This document shows, piece after piece, positions 18,690 to 27,526 of a stretch of 64,000 nt of DNA. The translations under genes were made by a program, and so were the position numbers. Location of the stretch: assembly GCA_017512425.1 (NCBI GenBank), contig JAFWGI010000009.1, forward strand, positions 28,948-92,947. The letters are read 5' to 3'. The stretch comes from Hyphomicrobium sp. GTDB taxonomy: Bacteria; Pseudomonadota; Alphaproteobacteria; Rhizobiales; Hyphomicrobiaceae. The notes beneath the pieces were generated by a model that ran no database searches, had not been told where the DNA came from, and saw only the letters and a program-made list of their open reading frames with translations. The number at the start of each line of letters is the position of its first letter. Position 1 is the stretch's first letter.

Positions 18690-19791
18690 TGGTCCATCTT
18701 TCTCGGATCGACGCGTTCCGGATTGTCTTCTCCGTCAGGTCGTTGGTGATCCGTTCAATATCCGCGTCGCTCATCGCGGGCCTTATCCACGGCCGTCTCC
18801 TGTTATCGAGGCAATCATTGAGATAAGTCCACGCCGCACTCAGAGTACCATGTAGCTCGGGCTCGTCCGCCGTTTGGTACGGCCGCAAATCATCAAATGC
18901 TGTTGACATTGTTGGGAGCGTGAAAATTTTAGTCAGCGCCGGCTTGTCCTGCTGTGTTAGGCACTGCTGGAACAGGTCGATCAGAGGCGTCGTCCGTCCG
19001 TCCAAAAAGATGTCTACAAGCTCCACCCTGTCCGCCGTGGACGGGTGCGTCGCAGATGCTGTCGCGCTAGGCGCGATCGTGACGAGCGTTTCAACGCTGG
19101 GTCGACCGACATGCGCGGCTGCAAACAGATCGCTGAAATATTCCTTGCGGTGCCGCGACTCCACCCGTTGTTTCTGCTCGTCCGTGTACTCGGCACCGAG
19201 CCCCAGTCTCTCAATCGCGATGAGGGCGGGCTCGGCGACCATGGACAAGGAGGTCACCGTGGACTGCTCATCCACGAAGTGCCCCAGTTCGTGATAGAGC
19301 GGCAAACAGTAGAGAGGCTTATGCCTATACAGCCTCGGCAGGCCAAGCTGCACTAGCAGCGGGTCATAGCCCTGCGTATCGAAACCCGGCAGGAACGACT
19401 TTATGAAGCCCCACGGATCGGCGGGGAGGAGGTGGAAGTCGTGCTCGTTCGTCAGCGCGGTCGTTATGATTGTGTCTCGCTGAACCCAACGATCTAATGC
19501 CTTCGCGAGACAGTACTCCATCTCGTATGGCGCTTCCTTCGTCGTGCTTCCCGCAAGGTAAACATAGGTTCGCTGAACATGCCGCCCGAAACTACGCAAG
19601 ATATCGGGTGCGATGTCGCTCTCGTTGGTCAGCACATAGTCGATGGCTTTGACGACATTAGCCGCGTAGTCGTGCAGCCGCTTGCTGAAATAGGTCGTTT
19701 CAGAAAGCTGGTTTATTGCATCCCGGAGAAGATACAGATCAATCCTGGAACGCAAACCTCTGCTCCATACTCGACAGTATGTTATGCGCAA
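18673..19791 (-). CDS. HExxH metalloprotein of unknown family
   Basis: 372-aa soluble protein with a zincin motif PLYHELGHFVDEQ (about residues 166-172) and a downstream acidic helix EYFSDLFAAAHVG that could give the third zinc ligand (gluzincin-like). No family is recognised otherwise. It overlaps the 109-aa gene upstream by 53 bp; an in-frame TTG near 19752 would reduce the overlap and may be the true start. It overlaps the dCTP-deaminase-like gene downstream, so the three genes form one transcription unit. Confidence 0.7.
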   Translation of the reverse strand: MRITYCRVWSRGLRSRIDLYLLRDAINQLSETTYFSKRLHDYAANVVKAIDYVLTNESDIAPDILRSFGRHVQRTYVYLAGSTTKEAPYEMEYCLAKALDRWVQRDTIITTALTNEHDFHLLPADPWGFIKSFLPGFDTQGYDPLLVQLGLPRLYRHKPLYCLPLYHELGHFVDEQSTVTSLSMVAEPALIAIERLGLGAEYTDEQKQRVESRHRKEYFSDLFAAAHVGRPSVETLVTIAPSATASATHPSTADRVELVDIFLDGRTTPLIDLFQQCLTQQDKPALTKIFTLPTMSTAFDDLRPYQTADEPELHGTLSAAWTYLNDCLDNRRRPWIRPAMSDADIERITNDLTEKTIRNASIRERWTNGATA

Positions 19792-20068
19792 TTTCGGGCG
19801 GTATTGCCCGCAGGCCCGGCAGCGTCTCTATCGTCGTCCTTAGGTCACCGACTGCCCTGATCTCAAGGAGTAGCGCGATCGCTTCAGGTGAAATGGCACC
19901 AGGTTGGCGCGGCGCACCCTCTAGCAGCGTCCGAACTTGCTCGACGATCGCATTGAAGTATTCTTCAAGGTCTGGCGGGATATCCACACGCTGCTGCTCG
20001 ACGAGACGGAGCGCAAGCAAGAATGGATTTAAATGGCGCGATTGTTCTCTCGGAATTGCCGTGAGCAT
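19739..20068 (-). CDS. Small protein, first gene of the deaminase operon
   Basis: 109 aa, acidic and helical, no membrane segment. Segments such as FLLALRLVEQQRVDIPPDLEEYFNAIV suggest an alpha-helical adaptor. Family not recognised. The ATG at 20068 follows a GGGGGTGGTGA sequence. It is tightly overlapped with the HExxH gene, so the products probably act together. Confidence 0.55.
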   Translation of the reverse strand: MLTAIPREQSRHLNPFLLALRLVEQQRVDIPPDLEEYFNAIVEQVRTLLEGAPRQPGAISPEAIALLLEIRAVGDLRTTIETLPGLRAIPPEIAHNILSSMEQRFAFQD

Positions 20069-20593
20069 TTAAATCACCACCCCCGTTGTGATTCGTTTCA
20101 TATTTTCTCCAATTGAATCAGCTGTCAACGAAGCTGATATAATTCGGCTCCTTCGCATTTCGATTGCTAGTCGAACACAGGAATTCGTGCCGGAACAGTC
20201 ACACCGCCCGCTGGTGCATCTGCATCAGAGATAAGGCTGCCTGAACCGGCCTCGTGGAGCAAGACGGAGAGATCGATCCAGAAGGACCGCTAACAGGCAT
20301 TTTTGTCTGTGCAAGGCCGATGTGCGCGCCTCCGGTCGCCGATGGCTACCGAGTAATGTGCGCGCTGCCGCCATGTTCCGCGGATGATTTCCTATAAGAA
20401 ATATTATCACTCTTATGGAAAGTGCCCCACCATGGCTTCTCTCACCCCTAATTCGCCACTTGGCGCGCACACACATTTTTCATGGCGCGTCCGCGGGCAG
20501 GTCTGACCGCGCGAGCTCGTTGAATTGATGATCGGTGTGACGAGCCCCCGGGTACCTCTCGTCAGGAGGCACCCGGAAAGCCATTAGCCTATG
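20069..20593. other. Gene-free stretch with a HipB-like orphan operator
   Basis: No gene is supported in this 525-bp stretch. It contains a HipB-type palindrome at 20391-20418, followed by a 24-codon frame from the ATG at 20432 (MASLTPNSPLGAH) that ends without a helix-turn-helix. This looks like the promoter and first codons of a lost toxin-antitoxin or regulator gene. Confidence 0.45.
20391..20418. promoter_or_regulatory. Orphan HipB-like operator
   Basis: ATAAGA-N11-TCTTAT within CCTATAAGAA...CTCTTATGG. Read on the minus strand, ATAAGAGTGATAATAT matches the hipBA operator at 2358-2383 (ATAAGAGATAATAT). No intact antitoxin gene follows. Confidence 0.5.
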
Positions 20594-20995
20594 TCAGTGA
20601 CGACCGCCGTGGCCTCCCCCGTGGCCACCTCCGTGCCCTCCGCCATGGCCGCCTCCGTGGAAGCCACCACCACCGTGGAAGCCGCCGCCGCCATGACCGC
20701 GATGTCTGCCGCCACCGAAATACAAGCCGAAGCGCGGCCCGTAGCCATAACCATAGCCAGGTCCATAGTACGAGTTGTAACCGTAATACCCTCCGGACCG
20801 ACGGCAGTAGCGAACGCCGTGGCGCCAGACGCACCGCCGACGATAGCCGACTTCATCCACCATGGAATGACGAGCGGAAGCATTGCCAAGTGATCCTGCC
20901 AATCCCGCGTCCGGTGCCGATTGTGCTGGCGAACCTATAAGAGCGGTCAATGAGGCAGCGGCTACTGCCGCCAATAGAGTGTTAGTCCTGTTCAT
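20594..20995 (-). CDS. Exported Gly/His-rich protein
   Basis: 133 aa from the ATG at 20995 (GGAG precedes it). It has a signal peptide (LLAAVAAASLTALIGSPAQSA), then a Tyr/Gly-rich middle and a C-terminal run of GGGHGGGH units. His/Gly tails bind divalent metals, and the neighbours are metal exporters, so periplasmic metal binding is a reasonable inference. No catalytic domain. The conserved CVWRHGVRYCRR segment, with two cysteines, occurs in many small exported Hyphomicrobiales proteins. Confidence 0.65.
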   Translation of the reverse strand: MNRTNTLLAAVAAASLTALIGSPAQSAPDAGLAGSLGNASARHSMVDEVGYRRRCVWRHGVRYCRRSGGYYGYNSYYGPGYGYGYGPRFGLYFGGGRHRGHGGGGFHGGGGFHGGGHGGGHGGGHGGGHGGRH

Positions 20996-21119
20996 GTTCA
21001 ACTCCATTCGATTGTGTTCCGAGGTTCGGCCCATGCGCGTCGGGCAAGCGGACGACCTGCCGCATCGTCAAGCAATGCCCGCGATGGCTGAACGCTAACG
21101 TCTGGTCGGAGTCGCCTCT

Positions 21120-21551
21120 TTAGATCGGCGGTCGCAGCAGCGGATCGGGATTGGAACTCTGGAGCGTCTTCCCGAACCCTGGGCGCACTCGTTCGGTGCG
21201 AGGGCTGATCCGTAGCTTAGCTGGGCTTGGAAGCATGATGCTCGGGCAAGCAGCTTCGCAATGCACGTGCATGGGACCCACGTCGAGCCCATCGGATATG
21301 GTGCTCACCGCTGTCGATTGCTTGCGACGGTACACGAGTTCAACGTCCATGCCAACGTGATGGCTAACGTCCTGGACGGCTGATTTTGCCCCATGCGCAT
21401 GGGCGAACACGCGCACGAATCCTGGCGCCTGAACTGCGAAAGCACCGCTCGCAAATGGAGCAAAAGCCAGCAACAGAGATAGCGCCCAGATGAGACCCGA
21501 GCGCCACCGTCCAGAGCTGTTGAAGCCAGTTTCCATCGCGGAAGTCTTCAC
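21120..21551 (-). CDS. Putative exported protein near the metal exporter
   Basis: 143 aa starting GTG (an internal ATG at 21536 is an alternative). One hydrophobic segment (LIWALSLLLAFAPFASGAFA) looks like a signal peptide, followed by a His-containing segment (FAHAHGAKSAVQDVSHHVG) and HVHCEAACPS. The family is not recognised, but similar short His/Cys proteins sit beside P-type metal ATPases. It lies downstream of the ATPase gene on the same strand. Confidence 0.5.
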   Translation of the reverse strand: MKTSAMETGFNSSGRWRSGLIWALSLLLAFAPFASGAFAVQAPGFVRVFAHAHGAKSAVQDVSHHVGMDVELVYRRKQSTAVSTISDGLDVGPMHVHCEAACPSIMLPSPAKLRISPRTERVRPGFGKTLQSSNPDPLLRPPI

Positions 21552-21764
21552 ATTGCAGCCATGATCAGACCTTTTTGCGGCAGCGCGATCGAGGAATCCG
21601 AAGGCATGCCGATCCTATGACAGCGCATGTCCGAACTGGCCGATGAACTCACAACAACGAGCACCAGACACCTAGACACCTGGGGTTTCGGGCTGCCGAA
21701 TTCAATGTCGATGACGACGGTGCGCCTCCTCACCTACGCGGCGCGTTGCAATCGGTGTGACCTT

Positions 21765-23930
21765 TCATGTGCTGCCTTCGGAAGAGGCCGCTGTTGCCGC
21801 CCGGAAACGAAGCAGACGCAAAGCGTTTGCAGTCACTAAGACGGTGGCTCCCGTGTCCGCGAGGATCGCCATCCACAGCGAGCTCAAGCCAAGCAGCGTC
21901 GTCACCAGGAATATCGCCTTAAGGCCGAGCGCCATGGCGATGTTCTGCCAGATGTTGGACAAGGTCGCGCGCGAAAGGCTGACAAGCTCGGCAACGCCGC
22001 TGACGCGGTTGCTGAGCAGGGCAGCGTCGGCGGTTTCGAGCGCCACATCCGTGCCGCCGCCCATGGCAACGCCGACCGAAGATGCCGCGAGCGCCGGTGC
22101 GTCGTTGATACCGTCGCCGACCATGGCAACCGGACCATTGGCCTTGAGTTCGGCAATGGCCGTGAGCTTGGCATCGGGCAAGAGTTCTGCGCGCACCTCC
22201 AGGCCAAGCGCGCCTCCGATGGCCTGCCCGGTTCGCCGATTGTCGCCGGTGAGCATGATGGTCTTAAGCCCGAGCGCCTTGAGCTGGTCGACGCCAGCAG
22301 CCGCGTCCGGGCGCGGCTCGTCACGCAAAGCGATGAGACCGAGGGCGCGCTCGTTCGTGGCCACGATGACCACGGTTTTGCCCTCGCTCTCCAGCCGTTG
22401 CACCTGCTCTCTGAACCTCCCCGGCAGCAGGTTTAGTTCGCCCGCGTACCGTGGTGAACCGACCGAAACGAACCCGTCGCGCAGGCGTGCAACAACGGCC
22501 TTTCCCGGCACCGCAGAGGCGCCGCCGAAGGTTTGCGGGATGGAAAGCCCGCGCGACCGCGCAAGGGTGATGATCGCCAGTCCGAGCGGATGGCTGGAAC
22601 CTTGCTCGACCGCAGCAGCCTTCGCCAGCACGTCATCCTCGTCGCCTTCGAAAGCGACGACGTCGGTCACTTGCGGCTTGCCCAAGGTCAGCGTGCCAGT
22701 CTTGTCGAAGGCGACGGCAGTGAGCTTGCCAAGAGTTTCGAGCGCGGCCCCGCCCTTGATCAGCAGACCCCGGCGCGCGCCCGCCGCCAGGCCGGATGCG
22801 ATGGCGGCAGGGGTCGAGATGACGAGCGCACAGGGACAAGCGATCAGTAGTGTTGCAAGGCCGCGATAGATCCATGTGTCCCAATCCGCTCCAAAGAACA
22901 GCGGCGGGACGACGATGATCAATGCCGCAGCGGCCATCGAGGCGGGTGTGTAGTAGGCGGCAAACTTGTCGATGAAGCGCGCCGTGGGCGCTTTGGATGT
23001 TTGCGCATCTTCGACGAGATGGATGATGCGGGCGATGGTGTTGTCGGCGGCAGTCTTGGTGATCGATATCCTGAGTGCACCGTTGCCGTTAATGCTACCG
23101 GCATAGACCGACGCTCCCACGGTCTTGCTGACAGGCACGGATTCGCCGGTGACGGGGGCTTCGTCGAGATCCGACACGCCCTCGATGATTTCGCCGTCCG
23201 ATGGGACACGATCTCCGGGGCGAACCACGGCCACATCCCCGACGCGCAACTCTTCGACCGGCACTTCGCGCACATCGCCGCCCTGCTCGATCTGGGCCAC
23301 GCGCGGCACCAGTCCGATCAGCGCCTTGATACCGGCGCGTGCACGCCCCGCGGCGACGCTCTCCAGAAGCTCGCCGACGGCAAAGAGGAAGATCACGACC
23401 GCCGCCTCCTCGGCCGCTCCGATCACGACGGCTCCGGCCGCCGCGACGCTCATCAGCGTTTCAATGCTGAAGGGCGTTCCGGACATGGCGCCCGCAACCG
23501 CGCGGCGCGCGATCGGTACGAGGCCAATGGCGGCCGCAGCGAGGTAGGCGTAATATGAGAATTCGGGGGCGGCCCAGGCCACGGAAAACGCGATCGCCAG
23601 CAAGGCCGCAGCGGCAAGCACGAGACGGCCCTTTCGTGTCCGCCACCAGGGCCCCTCTTCTGCGCCGGGTCGAGGCGAACCGGCCTCCGCCATAGGCCGC
23701 GGCGTGTAGCCGAGATTGCGGATCTGATCCTCGATCTCTTTGCGCGGGGTCTGGGCCGCATCGTGGGTCAACACCAGTGCACCGGTTGCAAAGTTGACGC
23801 TGATGTCACTGACGCCGGGCAAGCGTTTGACTGCGGTCTCGATCTTGAGCGCGCAGGCGCCGCAATCCATGCCGTCCACGCGCATTTGGAGGGTCTGTCC
23901 CCCGGCATCAGGGTGCTCGATAGCTGTCAT
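21765..23930 (-). CDS. Zn/Cd/Pb-type P1B ATPase (ZntA/CadA-like)
   Basis: About 721-aa heavy-metal exporter. It has an N-terminal HMA domain with GMDCGAC, then eight membrane segments with the CPC metal site (LIACPCALVIS), phosphatase loop TGESVP, phosphorylation site DKTGTLT and hinge GDGINDAPALA. CPC plus the HMA motif indicate export of Zn2+, Cd2+ or Pb2+. The ATG at 23930 is preferred over GTG at 23969, which lies inside the -10 box; AAAGGAAG precedes it. The gene is divergent from merR and controlled by the 19-bp-spaced promoter between them. Confidence 0.92.
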   Translation of the reverse strand: MTAIEHPDAGGQTLQMRVDGMDCGACALKIETAVKRLPGVSDISVNFATGALVLTHDAAQTPRKEIEDQIRNLGYTPRPMAEAGSPRPGAEEGPWWRTRKGRLVLAAAALLAIAFSVAWAAPEFSYYAYLAAAAIGLVPIARRAVAGAMSGTPFSIETLMSVAAAGAVVIGAAEEAAVVIFLFAVGELLESVAAGRARAGIKALIGLVPRVAQIEQGGDVREVPVEELRVGDVAVVRPGDRVPSDGEIIEGVSDLDEAPVTGESVPVSKTVGASVYAGSINGNGALRISITKTAADNTIARIIHLVEDAQTSKAPTARFIDKFAAYYTPASMAAAALIIVVPPLFFGADWDTWIYRGLATLLIACPCALVISTPAAIASGLAAGARRGLLIKGGAALETLGKLTAVAFDKTGTLTLGKPQVTDVVAFEGDEDDVLAKAAAVEQGSSHPLGLAIITLARSRGLSIPQTFGGASAVPGKAVVARLRDGFVSVGSPRYAGELNLLPGRFREQVQRLESEGKTVVIVATNERALGLIALRDEPRPDAAAGVDQLKALGLKTIMLTGDNRRTGQAIGGALGLEVRAELLPDAKLTAIAELKANGPVAMVGDGINDAPALAASSVGVAMGGGTDVALETADAALLSNRVSGVAELVSLSRATLSNIWQNIAMALGLKAIFLVTTLLGLSSLWMAILADTGATVLVTANALRLLRFRAATAASSEGST

Positions 23931-23960
23931 GCGATATGGACTTCCTTTCATTCGGCGCCC

Positions 23961-23991
23961 ATACTGCACCCTGTAGCCACTACAGGGTCAA
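23961..23991 (-). promoter_or_regulatory. MerR-type operator-promoter
   Basis: A perfect dyad ACCCTGTAG-CCA-CTACAGGGT (23968-23988) lies between -35 TTGACC (23986-23991) and -10 CAGTAT (23961-23966) on the minus strand, with a 19-bp spacer. Overlong spacing with a central palindrome is the hallmark of promoters twisted open by metal-bound MerR proteins. Confidence 0.88.
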
Positions 23992-23996
23992 GCAAC

Positions 23997-24413
23997 ATGC
24001 GCTCAGCCGTCCTGACGATTGGAAATCTCTCGAAGGCGACCGGGACCAAGGTTGAAACCATCCGCTATTACGAGCGGATCGGTCTCCTTGCCGCCCCGGC
24101 GCGCACCGCTGGCAACTATCGCGCCTACGGCAAAACCGAACTTGGCCGCCTCAGCTTCATCCGCCGGGCCCGGGAGCTGGGGTTCGGAATTGATCAGATC
24201 AGGGCGCTGCTAAGCCTGTCCGAGAAAAAAAGGCGTTCGTGCAAGGCAATCGATGAGATCGCCCGTGAGCACCTTGAACATGTCGACCGGAAGATCAGCG
24301 ATCTGGTTATGTTGCGAGAGGTCCTTCACACCACCATCCAGGAGTGCAGTCGCGGGACTGTCGCGACATGCCGGATTATAGAAGCGCTTAGCCCCGTCGG
24401 CCAAAATCGCTGA
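23997..24413 (+). CDS. MerR-family metal-responsive activator
   Basis: 138 aa. The MerR HTH begins LTIGNLSKATGTKVETIRYYERIGLL. Metal-binding cysteines are likely the one in SCKAIDEIA, at the start of the dimerisation helix, and the two in CSRGTVATC at the C-terminal loop, as in ZntR/PbrR/CadR proteins. The ATG at 23997 is chosen because it directly follows the operator. It activates the divergent P-type ATPase gene. Confidence 0.9.
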   Translation: MRSAVLTIGNLSKATGTKVETIRYYERIGLLAAPARTAGNYRAYGKTELGRLSFIRRARELGFGIDQIRALLSLSEKKRRSCKAIDEIAREHLEHVDRKISDLVMLREVLHTTIQECSRGTVATCRIIEALSPVGQNR

Positions 24414-24563
24414 AGCGCAATAGACAGCCACCAACACGATCATTGCCTCATTGTCCGTTCCGCTGTTGGTCTGCGACGATGGCGTAAGATCAATGGCATC
24501 GCCCGGCCACACCGACGCCTTCACGCATGTCCGCCGGGCCTAAGGCCCCCTGAGCCATTCGTT

Positions 24564-25193
24564 TCAGCATGCTACTTCGCTGCGATCCCCGTGCGCGGTC
24601 ATGCCCGTGACTGCATAGACGAGCTTGTTCTGGATGGTCGCGAAGAAGGTCTTCGCGGTGTCGCTTGCCTTGTCATAATCGGAGCTGGTCAGGGCGAAGA
24701 GGTCGCGGACCTTCTGGTAGAAGCGTTTCTCGGACGCCCGTATGTCGCGGATGCGCTCGAGGAGTTCGTCGAAATAGTCCCAGGCGGGGTCCTTGAGCCG
24801 CTCGTCGTTCATGACGAAGCCCTTGACCAGGTACTCGTTGAGGATCTCGGTCGCCCACCTCCGGAACTGGGCGCCGCGCGGGCTGCGCACACGGTAGCCG
24901 ATCGCCAGTATCATCTTGAGATTGTAGAGTTTAACGGTCCTTCGAACCTGCCGCCGCCCCTCGGTTTGAACTGTCAAATAATCTTTGACAGTTGCGGCTT
25001 CGGTCTGCTCACCGTCCGCCAGTACCTCGCGGACGTGATGGCTGACATTCTGCTTGCTCGATTCAAACAAGGTCGCGATCTCAGCCTGCGTGAGCCACAC
25101 GGTCCCGTCGACAAGGCGCAATTGCAGCTCGTCCGCGCCGTCGTCGGTGCGGTAGAGGATGATTTCGCCTTCGCCCTTGCCTTCGTCTTCCAT
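24564..25193 (-). pseudogene. RhuM-family protein, C-terminally truncated
   Basis: About 209 aa from the ATG at 25193. The N-terminal RhuM pattern is clear: GEIILYRTDDG, VWLTQAEIATLFE, VKLYNLKMILAIGYRVRS. RhuM proteins usually run past 320 aa; here the sequence ends at AVTGMTAHGDRSEVAC, so roughly the last third is missing. The function of the family is not established; members occur in islands and beside defence genes. Confidence 0.75.
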
Positions 25194-25496
25194 GCCGTCG
25201 TCCTTTCCCCGGCAAGTATGGCAGATTCGGACGGGGTGCGGCTGCAACGCTTGCTCTCGGACGGCTCACCGGCCCATACGCCCTGCCGTATCGCGTAGAC
25301 GGTCTCTCACAATGCCGATCCTGCGCCGGGGCGCGGGCGCTGCAAGGGCTTCGCCCTCGGCTTTCGGCTGCGCCAGCCGCCTCGCCCCTCCTTGAGCAGT
25401 CGGGAGCTCGGTTCCGCGCCCGCTTGATCCCCGTCGCCCTTCGTCCGGCATCGAGCCCGCAATCACGCGGGGTCGGTCACGACGACGGAGACCATT

Positions 25497-26396
25497 ATGT
25501 CCTCATCCGCGCGCGCGCCACGCCGCGACATCCATGCCGAAATCACCGATAAGCTCATTGCCGCCATTGAAGCCGATCCGGGCCAGCCGACAATGCCCTG
25601 GCGCAGGTCATCACGCCCGCTGTTCATGCCGGAGAACGCGCTCACCCGTAACGCCTATAACGGCATCAACGTGGTCAGCCTCTGGGTCGCAGCCGAATGC
25701 CTCGGCTACAGCACTCCGGTCTGGGCCACTTACAAGCAATGGTCCGAGCTCGGCGCGCAGGTGCGCAAGGGCGAGAAGTCGTCGCTTGTCGTCTTCTACA
25801 AGCAGTACGATGCCGATCCCAATCCCGATGATACCGACGACGACGGCAAGCGCCGCGTGGCGCGCGCATCGAGCGTGTTCAACGCCGCGCAGGTTGACGG
25901 CTATGCTTTTCCCGAGTCGCCTCAGCCGCTTGGTCCGGTTGAGCGCATCGAAGCTGCCGACCGTTTCGTCACCGCGACGGGCGCGCGCATCGCGCATGGC
26001 GGCGAACGCGCTTTCTATCGCCGTTCGACCGATCACATCCAGATGCCGGACGAGCGCCTGTTCTGCGGCACCGGCAGCATGACGCGCACCGAAGGCTATT
26101 ACGCGACGCTGACGCACGAGCTGACCCACTGGAGCGGCGCCTCCACACGGCTTGCCCGCGACATGGGTAAGCGCTTCGGCGATGCAGCCTATGCGGCGGA
26201 AGAACTGGTCGCCGAGATCGCCTCGGCCTTCCTGTGCGCCGAGCTTGGCATCACGCAGGACACCCGGGCCGATCGTGCGCAGTATCTCGCGCAATGGCTG
26301 AAGCTGATGAAATCCGACAGCCGCGCGATCTTCACGGCGGCTGCGAAGGCGTCTGAGGCAGTCGCCTACCTGAAGCGCTTGCAGCAACCCGGTTAG
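25497..26396 (+). CDS. ardC: ArdC-like antirestriction protein
   Basis: 299 aa. The N-terminal single-strand DNA-binding domain (DIHAEITDKLIAAIE, NAYNGINVVSLW) precedes a zincin-like domain with the motif THELTHWSG (about residue 205) and EELVAEIASAFLC as the third-ligand helix. ArdC proteins ride on plasmids and conjugative elements and protect entering DNA from host restriction. The start is supported by GGAG upstream. It is intact and fits an element that once moved by conjugation. Confidence 0.88.
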   Translation: MSSSARAPRRDIHAEITDKLIAAIEADPGQPTMPWRRSSRPLFMPENALTRNAYNGINVVSLWVAAECLGYSTPVWATYKQWSELGAQVRKGEKSSLVVFYKQYDADPNPDDTDDDGKRRVARASSVFNAAQVDGYAFPESPQPLGPVERIEAADRFVTATGARIAHGGERAFYRRSTDHIQMPDERLFCGTGSMTRTEGYYATLTHELTHWSGASTRLARDMGKRFGDAAYAAEELVAEIASAFLCAELGITQDTRADRAQYLAQWLKLMKSDSRAIFTAAAKASEAVAYLKRLQQPG

Positions 26397-26634
26397 CGGG
26401 CGGCCTTCCGCCTCCGAATCCCAGGTCGCATTTGCTCGATCGCACTATGGTGTGCCGCATCGTTTGTTGGCTGATCTACGCCTGCGCGCGCTCCCGCGAT
26501 GAATGCGTTCTGAACACGGCATTCAGATTGGGTGCATTCGCCTGTTGCTAGGCTTCTCTGCATAGTCGGCAAATCCAAGCAACCCGAGAATGCGCTTGGA
26601 ATTATGATCCGGCTTTAAAGTAGGAGGATTGACG

Positions 26635-26892
26635 ATGAAGAAATACAGACAGGTAATCGCGGCTTTGGCACTGGCGTTGCCAATCGGCGTGCTCGCGGTT
26701 AATGCAGCAGAAGCGAATAGCAGTCGCAACCGCCACGGCGGGCCGGGCTACAGCCAGACCTATGGTCAGAACGTGTATGGCACGAGGCATGGCGGATACC
26801 AGGCGCGCAGGGCTTGGCGCAACTACGCGGCGAAGCCGTTGTGGCGGTACGGCAGCCAGCGCCGTGCTCACAACGGCTACCGGCGGTGGTAG
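26635..26892 (+). CDS. Small exported Tyr/Arg-rich protein
   Basis: 85 aa from the ATG at 26635, with a strong AGGAGG site 7 bp upstream. Signal peptide IAALALALPIGVLAVNAAEA; the mature part is rich in Arg, Tyr and Gly (GPGYSQTYGQNVYGTRHGGY). Function unknown. A strong terminator follows directly. Confidence 0.65.
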   Translation: MKKYRQVIAALALALPIGVLAVNAAEANSSRNRHGGPGYSQTYGQNVYGTRHGGYQARRAWRNYAAKPLWRYGSQRRAHNGYRRW

Positions 26893-26900
26893 CTCTTCAA

Positions 26901-26931
26901 AGCGCGCCGCGCAATGCGGCGCGCTTTTTTC
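26901..26931 (+). terminator. Rho-independent terminator
   Basis: Stem AGCGCGCCGC (26901-26910) and GCGGCGCGCT (26916-26925), loop GCAAT, followed by a run of T. It lies 9 bp after the preceding stop. Confidence 0.93.
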
Positions 26932-27043
26932 GCACGACAGGACGATCGGCCAAGACTCGAAGCGAATTTCAGGTAAGCTGTTTGAGTAAAGTCATCGTCC
27001 GGGCAAGACGCCGGATATTTTCAAGAGACGCGAGGAGTGAAGG

Positions 27044-27409
27044 ATGACGGATGGCACCCAACTGCCCGCCAGCAATGCGGCTGCCGGGCTATTCTGTCCC
27101 GTTTGCAAGGTCGATCTGATCATGAGCGAGCGCCAGGGCATAGAAATCGACTATTGCCCCAAATGCCGGGGCGTGTGGCTCGATCGCGGCGAACTCGACA
27201 AGATTATCGAGCGCACTGCGGCTGGGGAGGACCGTATTCGCCAGCCGCAAGGCGGACAGATCCCAAACCAGCAGGCGTACCCATCCCGGCAGGCGCAGGA
27301 CGATGATCCGCGCTACGACGACAGCCGAGGACATGGTGGTCATGGTGGTCATGGTGGTCATGGCCGCCGTTCTGGACACGGCTCGTTCCTCGGGCGGCTG
27401 TTTGATTAA
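27044..27409 (+). CDS. TFIIB-type zinc-ribbon protein with Gly/His tail
   Basis: 121 aa. A single zinc ribbon, CPVC-x17-CPKC, with the typical GVWLDRGELDKIIE, is the zf-TFIIB family signature. The tail has repeated HGGHGGHGG units that may store or chaperone metal. It lies 117 bp before the CDF exporter gene and may act in the same zinc/cobalt response. Soluble; no signal peptide. Confidence 0.8.
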   Translation: MTDGTQLPASNAAAGLFCPVCKVDLIMSERQGIEIDYCPKCRGVWLDRGELDKIIERTAAGEDRIRQPQGGQIPNQQAYPSRQAQDDDPRYDDSRGHGGHGGHGGHGRRSGHGSFLGRLFD

Positions 27410-27526
27410 GGCGTTGCGGCGCAATCAGCCCCGGCGCACGCGATGTCCGTGTCTGGGCGACCTTTCCGCACAGGGCTTCTCGACACTCTCGCCGGGTAAT
27501 TTTTCATTCCATCGAGGACGATCAAA

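Noticed and set aside
20591..20893. Plus-strand 100-codon frame rich in Ala/Thr
   Set aside because: Shadow of the Gly/His-rich exported gene on the minus strand, which has a signal peptide and ribosome site.
21548..21733. 61-codon minus-strand frame between the P-type ATPase and the exported protein
   Set aside because: No domain, no ribosome site and unnatural composition; only its stop overlaps the next gene.
21757..22869. 370-codon plus-strand frame opposite the P-type ATPase
   Set aside because: Antisense shadow of the ATPase; Ser/Pro/Ala-rich, without domains.
25159..25496. CRISPR array or small RNA in GC-rich gaps
   Set aside because: No regularly spaced repeats were found anywhere in the window apart from the coding 45-bp array and the four iteron-like copies.
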